This document shows, piece by piece, positions 1 through 6,820 of a stretch of 11,957 nt of DNA. The first letter of the stretch is position 1. Every line of letters starts with the position of its first letter. This DNA is from Bifidobacterium imperatoris (GTDB taxonomy: Bacteria; Actinomycetota; Actinomycetes; Actinomycetales; Bifidobacteriaceae), in contig NZ_NMWV01000033.1 of NCBI RefSeq assembly GCF_002860405.1, positions 1 to 11,957 of the forward strand. The letters run 5' to 3'. Below the pieces are notes generated by a model. That model saw nothing but the letters and a program-made list of their open reading frames with translations. It did not search any database and had not been told where the DNA came from. The translations under genes were made by a program, and so were the position numbers.

Positions 1-1
1 C

Positions 2-397
2 ACCTGGGAGTTCACCGGTTACAACATGCTGATCTTCTACAGCTCCCTGTCCACGATTCCGCACAGCTTGTATGAGGCGGCCAGCATCGATGGTGCCTCG
101 GAGTGGCAGATCGTCAAGTCGATCAAACTGCCGGAGTTGAAGGGCTCCCTGGCGATCACGGTGATCTTCTCGATCATCGGTTCGTTCCAGCTGTTCAACG
201 AACCGAGCATTTTGCAGAACATGGTGCCGGGCAACGCGATCACCACGTACTACACGCCGAACATGTACGCGTACAACCTGAGCTTCTCCGGCAACCAGTC
301 GAACTACGCCGCAGCATTGGCCATCGTCATGGCAATTATCACTATGGCCATTGCATATATTGTGCAGCTTAAGAGCATGAAGGAGCAGATGAAGTAA
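2..397 (+). CDS. Sugar ABC transporter permease, MalF type (5'-truncated by window edge)
   Basis: This is the C-terminal 131 residues of an inner-membrane permease; the reading frame is open back to base 2, so the gene starts upstream of the window. It shows the EAA loop that contacts the ATPase, beginning at visible residue 25 (EAASIDGAS, then IKLPEL). A hydrophobic helix follows (SLAITVIFSIIGSFQLF), then a last membrane span near the C-terminus and a short basic tail. This is the MetI-like/binding-protein-dependent transport family, MalF branch. It would form a heterodimer with the next gene product, and only 2 nt separate the two. By gene order it corresponds to galD of the B. breve galactan cluster (from memory). 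Substrate is inferred from the beta-galactosidase neighbour, not from this fragment. An AAGGAG at 380-385, inside its last codons, can serve the next gene. Confidence 0.9.
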   Translation, partial: TWEFTGYNMLIFYSSLSTIPHSLYEAASIDGASEWQIVKSIKLPELKGSLAITVIFSIIGSFQLFNEPSILQNMVPGNAITTYYTPNMYAYNLSFSGNQSNYAAALAIVMAIITMAIAYIVQLKSMKEQMK

Positions 398-399
398 CC

Positions 400-1407
400 A
401 TGAGCACTGCAACTATGACTTCAACCGGACGCCTCACCGCCTCGGAGCTCAAGGCTCAGGAAAAAGCCGCTAAGGCAGCGGAAAAGGCTCGTCAGAAGCG
501 CATCGCCGCCGACGAGAAGGCCGAGCGCAAGCGTGCGGCCAAGAATGGGTTCTCCAATCCGGCTAACCCGACCCGTTCCATTGGTTTGACCGTCGTCTGT
601 GCGATTTTCGCTATCTACTGCTTGTTCCCGTTCGCCTACCTGATGATTAACGCCACGAAGACTCAGGCCGACTTCACCAGTACCTTCGGCATGGGCTTCG
701 GCAAGACCTTCGCCCTGTGGGACAACATCGTCACCGTGTTCACCTATCAGGATGGCATCTTCGGCCGCTGGTTCATCAACACCATCCTCTACGTGGTGGT
801 GGGCGCAGGCGGTGCAACCCTGCTGGCCATCATGGGTGGCTACGCCCTCGCGAAATTCCGCTTCCCAGGCCGCAACCTGTGCTTCGCCATCATCATTGGA
901 GCCATCTCCGTGCCGGGCATCGCTCTCGCGGTGCCGCAGTTCCTGCTGTTCGCCAAACTGAACCTGACCAACACCCCGTGGTCCATGATCATCCCCAGCT
1001 TGGTGTCCACATTCGGCCTGTACCTCATGTGGATTTTCTCTGATCAGGCTGTGCCGGATGAGCTGCTGGAAGCCGCTCGTGTGGATGGCGCTGGAGAGTT
1101 CCGTACCTTCTTCCAGATTTCCTTGCCGCTGCTTGCCCCTGGCATCGTAACCACTGCTCTGTTCGCCATCGTGGCTACGTGGAACAACTACTTCCTGCCG
1201 TTGATCATGTTGAAGGATTCCAATTGGTACCCGTTGACCATCGGTCTGAACCAGTGGAAGGATCAGGCCAGCACGGCTGGTGGCCAGGCCATCCAGAACC
1301 TGGTGATCACAGGCTCCCTGATTACGATCATCCCGTTGGTTATTTCCTTCCTGTGCCTGCAGAAGTACTGGCAATCGGGCCTCGCGGCAGGTGCCGTCAA
1401 GGAATGA
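400..1407 (+). CDS. Sugar ABC transporter permease, MalG type
   Basis: A complete 335-residue permease and partner of the preceding one, placed in the cytoplasmic membrane for oligosaccharide import. The EAA motif begins at residue 224 (EAARVDGAG, then ISLPLLAPG). Six hydrophobic segments are discernible, the first near residues 62-84. The first ~55 residues are unusual for the family: a highly charged Lys/Ala/Glu/Arg-rich stretch (KAQEKAAKAAEKARQKR) that looks helical or coiled-coil and cytosolic. It makes the protein longer than the usual ~280 residues. The ATG at 400 lies 2 nt after the previous stop, with AAGGAG 14 nt upstream, so translational coupling is likely. Codon use is strongly biased to ctg/ggc/ttc, suggesting high expression. 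The B. breve counterpart by order is galE (not the UDP-galactose epimerase of the same name). The exact sugar is inferred from context. Confidence 0.93.
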   Translation: MSTATMTSTGRLTASELKAQEKAAKAAEKARQKRIAADEKAERKRAAKNGFSNPANPTRSIGLTVVCAIFAIYCLFPFAYLMINATKTQADFTSTFGMGFGKTFALWDNIVTVFTYQDGIFGRWFINTILYVVVGAGGATLLAIMGGYALAKFRFPGRNLCFAIIIGAISVPGIALAVPQFLLFAKLNLTNTPWSMIIPSLVSTFGLYLMWIFSDQAVPDELLEAARVDGAGEFRTFFQISLPLLAPGIVTTALFAIVATWNNYFLPLIMLKDSNWYPLTIGLNQWKDQASTAGGQAIQNLVITGSLITIIPLVISFLCLQKYWQSGLAAGAVKE

Positions 1408-1424
1408 TTGAATAATTCACTATC

Positions 1425-1448
1425 GGCTCCCCTCCAGAGAGGGGAGCC
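1425..1448 (+). promoter_or_regulatory. Perfect intra-operon hairpin between permease and beta-galactosidase genes
   Basis: A 10-bp perfect G+C-rich stem (GGCTCCCCTC / GAGGGGAGCC) closes a 4-nt loop CAGA. It starts 17 nt after the permease stop and ends 27 nt before the beta-galactosidase ATG. No T-run follows (AGTATCAACAAC), so it is not a standard intrinsic terminator. It could be a partial attenuator, an RNase barrier that stabilises the upstream transporter mRNA, or a processing site. The ribosome site AAGGAAG (1465-1471) is outside the hairpin and stays accessible. Confidence 0.75.
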
Positions 1449-1475
1449 AGTATCAACAACATACAAGGAAGCATC

Positions 1476-3557
1476 ATGGCAGCACGCAGACCGTTTCAAT
1501 GGCCAGCATTGTTGACGCGCGACGGTCGTGGCATCGCATACGGCGGTGACTACAATCCCGATCAATGGCCGGAGAGCATGGTGGATGAGGATATTCGTCT
1601 GATGCGCGAGGCGCATGTCAATACCGTGGCTCTTGCTATTTTCAGCTGGGATAAAATCGAGCCTCAAGAAGGTGAGTTCACGTTCGATTGGCTTGATGCT
1701 GTTATCAGCAAGCTGGGCGAAGCTGGCATCGCCGTCGATCTTGCTTCCGCCACAGCCTCAGCTCCAATGTGGTTGTATGTTAAACATCCGGAAGTGCTGC
1801 CTCAAGATAAATATGGCCATACCGTCAATGCTGGTTCCCGCCAATCCTGGCAGCCCACAAGCCCGGTGTTCAAAGAGTATGCGCTCACCCTATGCCGCAA
1901 ACTTGCCGAGCACTATAAGAACAATCCATATGTCACCGCATGGCATATGGGCAACGAATACGGATGGAACAACCGGTACGACTACTCGGACAACGCCCTC
2001 AACGCCTTCCGCTCATGGTGTGAAGCCAAATACGGCAGTATTGAGCAGCTGAATGAAGCATGGGGTACGGCGTTCTGGTCCCAGCATGTCAACGATTTTG
2101 ATGAAGTACTATTGCCTCGCCATATGGGGGGCGACGCGATGGTGAACCCGGCTCAACAGCTCGACTATGAGCGGTTCGGCAACGATATGTTGCTCGACTT
2201 CTACAAAGCCGAGCGTGATGCCATCGCCGAAATCTGCCCGGATAAGCCGTTCACCACAAACTTTATGGTCTCCACCGATCAGTGCACGATGGACTACGCC
2301 AAGTGGGCGGACGAAGTGGACTTCGTATCCAACGATCACTACTTCCATGAGGGTGAATCCCATGTGGATGAGCTGCTGTGCTCGGATGCGCTCATGGATT
2401 CACTCGCCCTGGGCAAACCTTGGTATGTGATGGAACATTCCACTTCTTCCGTGCAATGGAAGCCGCTGAATGCACGCAAACGTCACGGCGAACTCATGCG
2501 TGACGCTTTGGCTCATGTGGCTATGGGTGCGGATGCCATCAACTTCTTCCAATGGCGGCAGTCTGCATCCGGTGCTGAAGCATTCCATTCAGCGATGCTG
2601 CCGCACGCGGGGGAGGATTCCAAGATTTTCCGTGGCGTATGCGAGCTAGGTGAAGCATTGCACACATTGTCTGAGGCTGGTCTGCAAGGCACGGAACTGC
2701 AGCACGCCGATACAGCCATCCTCTTCAGTGCCGAATCGGAATGGGCCACACGCAGTCAGACGCTGCCGAGCATGAAACTCAACCATTGGCATGACGTGCG
2801 CGACTGGTACCGAGGTCTGCTGGATGCCGGGCATCGCGCCGATGTGGTGCCGTTGGCCTACGACTGGAATAACTACCAGACCATCATCCTGCCCACAGTG
2901 CTGATCCTATCCGACCATGATGCCCAGCGTATAGCGAATTTCGTGCAAGCCGGAGGCACAGTGGTCATCGGTTACGCCACAGGCATTATCGATGAGCATT
3001 TCCGCGTTGGGCTCGGCGGCTACCCGGGTGCTGGGCAAGGACTTTTGCGTGAAATGCTCGGCATACGCAGCGAAGAATTCAACATTCTTGGGGATGAAGC
3101 CGAAGGTGAGCCAAACGCGATGACGCTCACCAATGGATGCACGTCAAAGCTCTGGCAGAATGATGTGACCTCCATTGCCGCTAATACCACAGTCATAGCC
3201 TCGTATGCAGGTGCGGAAGCCTTCGACTGGGAACTGGATGCCGTTCCCGCCGTCACCAGCCATCCGTACGGGAGCGGAACCGCCATCTATGTTGGCTGCG
3301 ATCTGGACCGGCAGGGCATCGCTCTGTTGGCGGAGTCGCTTGGTATTGAAGTCGATGATTCGCGGGTTGTGCACACCATTCGCCGAGCAGTGGATGGCAC
3401 CAGATTCGATTGTTATCTCAACCGCGATCGGCAGCCGGTGAGTATGATAAACATTGACGGTGAACCTGTCATCGCTTACCGATGCACAAACGGTTCGACG
3501 CGCGGTGAATACGTGTTGCACAGAAATTCCATACTCATCACCAAGCGGGTAGAATAA
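1476..3557 (+). CDS. galG: GH42 beta-galactosidase
   Basis: A 693-residue cytoplasmic glycoside hydrolase of family 42, the usual length for bifidobacterial GH42 enzymes, with no signal peptide. It hydrolyses terminal beta-galactosides of imported oligosaccharides. The N-terminal TIM barrel (about 1-390) starts with the family signature YGGDYNPDQWP. The acid/base is Glu161 in WHMGNEYG. The nucleophile is Glu320 in WYVMEHSTS. The trimerisation domain (about 395-600) and a small C-terminal beta domain follow. The start is supported by AAGGAAG five nt upstream of the ATG. It lies 68 nt downstream of the permease and 43 nt upstream of the repressor, in one operon. I call it galG because the order permease-permease-GH42-LacI matches the B. 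breve galactan operon as I remember it. Other bifidobacterial GH42 paralogues act on lacto-N-tetraose, and the sequence alone does not settle the preferred linkage. Confidence 0.95.
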   Translation: MAARRPFQWPALLTRDGRGIAYGGDYNPDQWPESMVDEDIRLMREAHVNTVALAIFSWDKIEPQEGEFTFDWLDAVISKLGEAGIAVDLASATASAPMWLYVKHPEVLPQDKYGHTVNAGSRQSWQPTSPVFKEYALTLCRKLAEHYKNNPYVTAWHMGNEYGWNNRYDYSDNALNAFRSWCEAKYGSIEQLNEAWGTAFWSQHVNDFDEVLLPRHMGGDAMVNPAQQLDYERFGNDMLLDFYKAERDAIAEICPDKPFTTNFMVSTDQCTMDYAKWADEVDFVSNDHYFHEGESHVDELLCSDALMDSLALGKPWYVMEHSTSSVQWKPLNARKRHGELMRDALAHVAMGADAINFFQWRQSASGAEAFHSAMLPHAGEDSKIFRGVCELGEALHTLSEAGLQGTELQHADTAILFSAESEWATRSQTLPSMKLNHWHDVRDWYRGLLDAGHRADVVPLAYDWNNYQTIILPTVLILSDHDAQRIANFVQAGGTVVIGYATGIIDEHFRVGLGGYPGAGQGLLREMLGIRSEEFNILGDEAEGEPNAMTLTNGCTSKLWQNDVTSIAANTTVIASYAGAEAFDWELDAVPAVTSHPYGSGTAIYVGCDLDRQGIALLAESLGIEVDDSRVVHTIRRAVDGTRFDCYLNRDRQPVSMINIDGEPVIAYRCTNGSTRGEYVLHRNSILITKRVE

Positions 3558-3600
3558 CGCTGTTACTGAATCAACGTATGGCCTAGCGAGGGAGTTTCAG

Positions 3601-4659
3601 GTGAGCGAGACACATCCGGGGGCAAAAAGGCGCGTAACACTGCGCGATGTGGCTCAGACGGCCGGTGTCTCGCTCAAAACCGCTTCGAATGTCATCAACG
3701 GTTCCGGCCGCATGAGTAGCGAGACCAGAACCAAAGTCGAAGCGGTTATCAAAGAACTCGGATATCAGGTGAATGTGGCCGCCCGTAATTTAAGCCGCAA
3801 TCATACCGGGTTCATTACGCTCGCGGTGCCATCGCTCACGCCTCCATATCTGGCCGAGTTGGCGAACCGCACAATTGATGCCGCACGCCAGCATGATTAC
3901 TCCGTATACGTGACCACATATGCTGAAGGATCCGCCAAAGGCGCTCGCGATGTGTTGAAGAAATTCAATTCCACCGTGTCTGACGGCATGATTCTCTCCA
4001 TGAGTGAGGTGGAGAACATCAGCAAAGCCGATTTGGATGTTGATTTTCCTCTGGTCGTGGTCGGTGCCCGTACCACATGGGGTATTGCCGACCATGTGAC
4101 TCCGGATGATGTGAATGCGGCGGCTCAAGCGGCGGGCTATCTCTACGATCATGGCTCCAGTCGTCTTGCTGTAGTTGGTGCTCGAGGCGCATATGATGAA
4201 GCCGCTTTGCTGCAATCGATTGAAGGTAACGCACAGCTTCGTTTGCGTGGCGTGATTGAAGAGGCTCATCGTAGAGGATTGATCATTGACCCGCGACTGG
4301 TTGGCGCTACGAATCAGGATTGGACCATCGGCGCTGGAGCTCGGGTAACCCAACAGCTGATTGATTCAGGAGTGCCATTCGATGGGGTAGTGGCATTGAA
4401 CGATCAATTGGCCATTGGGGCGCTGACTGCGTTGCGCATTTCGGGATACGATGTGCCCAAGCAAGTGCAGGTCATCGGCTTCGACAACATTGAAGAAGCC
4501 CCATATTTGCAGATTCCACTTACCACTATGGATTCCCGGTTGGAATGGACGGCTCCGACTGCTGTGAATCGTATCCTCGGCCGTATTCGAGGAAAGATCA
4601 CCGAACCGGAACTGCTGACCTGCTCATCGCAAGTCATTGCACGAGCCTCTACGCGATAA
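3601..4659 (+). CDS. galR: LacI-family transcriptional repressor of the galactoside operon
   Basis: A 352-residue DNA-binding regulator. The N-terminal helix-turn-helix is at residues 12-33 (VTLRDVAQTAGVSLKTASNV) and is followed by the hinge-region conserved ELGYQVNVAARNLS. The remaining ~280 residues form the periplasmic-binding-protein-like effector domain, with the typical ends FDGVVALNDQLAIGAL and VIGFDNIEEAPYLQIPLTTM. It starts at GTG with GAGGGAG (3588-3594) six nt upstream, an ideal spacing; no better ATG exists nearby. As the last gene of the operon it probably controls its own cluster, with galactose or a galacto-oligosaccharide as inducer (inference). Its operators should lie at the operon head outside the window; I saw no convincing palindrome in the 43-nt gap before it. 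The name follows the B. breve galCDEGR order. Confidence 0.93.
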   Translation: MSETHPGAKRRVTLRDVAQTAGVSLKTASNVINGSGRMSSETRTKVEAVIKELGYQVNVAARNLSRNHTGFITLAVPSLTPPYLAELANRTIDAARQHDYSVYVTTYAEGSAKGARDVLKKFNSTVSDGMILSMSEVENISKADLDVDFPLVVVGARTTWGIADHVTPDDVNAAAQAAGYLYDHGSSRLAVVGARGAYDEAALLQSIEGNAQLRLRGVIEEAHRRGLIIDPRLVGATNQDWTIGAGARVTQQLIDSGVPFDGVVALNDQLAIGALTALRISGYDVPKQVQVIGFDNIEEAPYLQIPLTTMDSRLEWTAPTAVNRILGRIRGKITEPELLTCSSQVIARASTR

Positions 4660-4663
4660 ACAA

Positions 4664-4695
4664 TAATCCCTCTGACTGTTTGGTCAGAGGGATTA
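4664..4695 (+). terminator. Intrinsic terminator of the galactoside operon, possibly bidirectional
   Basis: A perfect 13-bp stem (TAATCCCTCTGAC / GTCAGAGGGATTA) closes a 6-nt loop, beginning 4 nt after the repressor stop. The plus-strand tail is only moderately T-rich (ATTCGCTTGTTTTC). On the minus strand the hairpin is followed by TTGTTTATC, so it may also stop transcripts from the DUF3107 gene, whose stop codon is 32 nt away. Confidence 0.85.
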
Positions 4696-4727
4696 ATTCG
4701 CTTGTTTTCAGCTATCTCGACCGGCGA

Positions 4728-4952
4728 TCACAGAGCGCCGAAACCGACTGCATGCTTGGTGTCGGAACCGATGATGGCGTAGCCCAGAGCTTTGGCCGGT
4801 ACGATGATACGACGGCCCTTATCGTCAGTCAGGTCAATGGTGGTGCCTTCAGCAACAGCCTGTGCGATGGCGCTGCTCACTTCATCAGCGGACTGTTCGG
4901 TGCCGAAATTCACCGGACGAGCCACATTCTGAATGCCCAGTTCGATATCCAT
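4728..4952 (-). CDS. DUF3107 family protein
   Basis: A 74-residue acidic protein that fits the actinobacterial DUF3107 family: start MDIELGIQNVARPVNF, middle SADEVSSAIAQAVAEG, then LTDDKGRRIIVPAKALGYAIIG and a terminal VGFG. The family is small and conserved in Actinobacteria (the M. tuberculosis member is Rv3208A/TB9.4, from memory). Its function is unknown. The start is well supported: on the minus strand AAGGAG is followed by CATT and the ATG. It lies 56 nt downstream of the APH-fold gene on the same strand, so the two may be cotranscribed. An AT-rich TATAAC in the gap might also provide a promoter. It converges on the galactoside operon, with the shared hairpin in between. Confidence 0.9.
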   Translation of the reverse strand: MDIELGIQNVARPVNFGTEQSADEVSSAIAQAVAEGTTIDLTDDKGRRIIVPAKALGYAIIGSDTKHAVGFGAL

Positions 4953-5008
4953 AATGCTCCTTGTTCTATGGAATGGTTATATGTGCTATTGTGCCGTACG
5001 CTTGCGGG

Positions 5009-6709
5009 TTACGCCTGTGGCGTGGAAGCCTGCTGACTGGTCATGGTATTGCCTTCGTGATCATATCCGCTTAGACCGGCTCGCGCATCTCGCAACGCGC
5101 GCTCCTCCCGTTCCAACAGCGGAATCACCGTGGTTTCCACTGAATTCCATGACTGCGGGGCATGTTCGCCGGTGTCGTCGTCATCGTCGTCCGCTGCGGC
5201 ATCCTGTTGCTGTGTGGCATCCATCGGTGCTGGAGCGTTCGCGGCATCCGCGGACTGTTTCGCCTGCTCACGCTCATTCATGTCAATGAGCTCTTTCAAC
5301 GTGATGGTAGATGCGGAAGCCGTGCGAGGCTCATTTGCCGGCTGCGGCTTGGTGGAACCGGTAGCGGTCACAGGACGGTTTGCGGTCTGATCATCCTGAT
5401 TTGCCGCCATAGTCTGGGCGGCTTGACGTACCGCGGCAGTGGTGACTTTAGGTGTTACATCAACGCTGCCGGCTGCGATAATATCCGCAGAGCCTGTGCG
5501 ATCAGGATCGTTCGTATCATCTGATGTTGCTGGTGATGCAGATGCAGCAGCATCAGATGGTTGAGCTGCAGTATTGCTGTGCTGAGACTTCTTCGCGTCA
5601 TCATTCAGCAAAGTACCCACGGTAATCGTGGATGGATTATCGCTGGATTTGCCGGAAGCATGAGACTGCGATGCGGTGGTGGCCGTCGAACGATTAATAA
5701 CACCCAACTGGTGTGCAAGACGCTCCACCTGCGCCTTGAACTGGATAATTCGATCGTTATCCGCACGGTTCAATGCGGAAATGAAATCGCCCACCTGCTC
5801 CATCTGCAGCCACAAATTGGCTCGCAGCATAATAAGATCATCCAAACGCGAGCCCATCATGCGGCCATACGCGGAAAGCACGGCATTGCGATGCGACTCA
5901 TCGAGCTTGCCGAAAATCCAAGCCAAATCGCGGGCCGGATCATTGACCTGCATATCCTGCCAATTCGTAATGGCGGTAATGGTGGAACCGGAGAACAACA
6001 AATCACCGTCAGAGAATCCGCCATGCACCGTGCAAGTGGCGAACGACCACAAGCCCTCGGTTTCAATAATGCGAGCCCAACTGTTGGTGATCTCCTGCGG
6101 TACGTGACCAGCAGCCCGCAAACGCTTGATCCAGGCAATCAGCTGCGAGCGAATCTGGCCAGTGGTGAACACAGGGTATTTGGAAGCTTTGAGGAATGCG
6201 GTGGGAAGACGATGAATCGCGCCCAATGCGGTGCCTACGGAAGCGCAATCATCCAAGGTGAGTAAGTCAAGCGAGCGGGCCTGTCCATCCAGATGAGAGG
6301 CGATCATTACCGTCGTTTCGCCGGTGGGACCCGGCTTCACTGGCTTCTTGGCTGCAGCGGCCGGAGACTGATCTAGTGCCTGAGCGGTGGAAGTGGCCCC
6401 TGGTTGTGGCACGTTGCCCGGGGCAAATGCAATGATGCGATCCAAACCGAAGCCAAGACCGCCCGGCTCGCGGGCGGCAGACAATGTTTGCGCTGCCTGC
6501 ACACGCCGAATCAAACGGGTGCGCCCTTCCTTGGTGTCGGTGGCATATACGTCGTACAGTTTGCCGGAGGCATCCTGTATCACCGCCTGGTCAATGCCCT
6601 TGGCCTGATCGGTCGCGCTTTGCTGGGTACTCTCCCTTACGCCGGCAACGGCCAGATTCGGCAGGACGGCCGAGGTCAATGCCGCCAACATGTAATTGCT
6701 TCGTCTCAT
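5009..6709 (-). CDS. APH-fold phosphotransferase-like protein, probable pseudokinase with long disordered tail
   Basis: A 566-residue protein. Residues 1-340 have the layout of the actinobacterial aminoglycoside/macrolide phosphotransferase-like family next to UvrD helicases: start LAALTSAVLPNLAVAG, helix ALGAIHRLP, a catalytic-loop equivalent and NDPARDLAWIFG. The catalytic loop reads VHGGFSDGD, with Gly231 where kinases have the Asp of HGD. The metal-binding Asp of the IDW motif is Asn249 (AITNW). Both key acids are therefore gone, and kinase activity is unlikely. Residues 341-566 are rich in Ala, Thr, Ser, Asp and Gln and probably disordered. They include six Asp in a row and end in a helical, charged block (ETTVIPLLEREERALRDAR). 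The ATG at 6709 has GGAAGG 3 nt upstream; the GTG at 6712 is an alternative start. It is divergent from the helicase gene. Its role is unknown; a scaffold or binding function is inferred. Confidence 0.85.
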   Translation of the reverse strand: MRRSNYMLAALTSAVLPNLAVAGVRESTQQSATDQAKGIDQAVIQDASGKLYDVYATDTKEGRTRLIRRVQAAQTLSAAREPGGLGFGLDRIIAFAPGNVPQPGATSTAQALDQSPAAAAKKPVKPGPTGETTVMIASHLDGQARSLDLLTLDDCASVGTALGAIHRLPTAFLKASKYPVFTTGQIRSQLIAWIKRLRAAGHVPQEITNSWARIIETEGLWSFATCTVHGGFSDGDLLFSGSTITAITNWQDMQVNDPARDLAWIFGKLDESHRNAVLSAYGRMMGSRLDDLIMLRANLWLQMEQVGDFISALNRADNDRIIQFKAQVERLAHQLGVINRSTATTASQSHASGKSSDNPSTITVGTLLNDDAKKSQHSNTAAQPSDAAASASPATSDDTNDPDRTGSADIIAAGSVDVTPKVTTAAVRQAAQTMAANQDDQTANRPVTATGSTKPQPANEPRTASASTITLKELIDMNEREQAKQSADAANAPAPMDATQQQDAAADDDDDDTGEHAPQSWNSVETTVIPLLEREERALRDARAGLSGYDHEGNTMTSQQASTPQA

Positions 6710-6738
6710 CACCCTTCCACACTAATACATGCCTTGCG

Positions 6739-6766
6739 CTTTGAGGGGCGTGGCGCGGGCTCAAAG
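6739..6766. repeat. Inverted repeat in the divergent promoter region of the APH-like and helicase genes
   Basis: CTTTGAG at 6739-6745 and CTCAAAG at 6760-6766 form a perfect 7-bp inverted repeat around a 14-nt G+C-rich spacer. It sits between the two divergent start codons (6709 minus, 6821 plus). It could be an operator for a dimeric regulator or a hairpin. No clear -35/-10 pair was found with it. Confidence 0.45.
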
Positions 6767-6820
6767 TTCGTGAATTGGACGCCGATGCGGGAAAACTGGC
6801 AACGTGTCACAATGGAGAGC

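Noticed and set aside
421..1374. Long antisense frame of 317 codons opposite the MalG-type permease
   Set aside because: It is a shadow of the strongly codon-biased permease gene, with no family features and no start signals.
5561..6265. Plus-strand frame of 234 codons opposite the APH-like gene
   Set aside because: Composition is shadow-like, no motifs are visible, and it is fully antisense to a gene with clear domain structure.
6404..6820. A 139-codon N-terminal extension of the helicase frame back to 6404
   Set aside because: It lies wholly antisense to the APH-like gene, shows no family similarity, and relatives begin about 10 residues before the Q motif. The open frame is a by-product of G+C-rich codon use.
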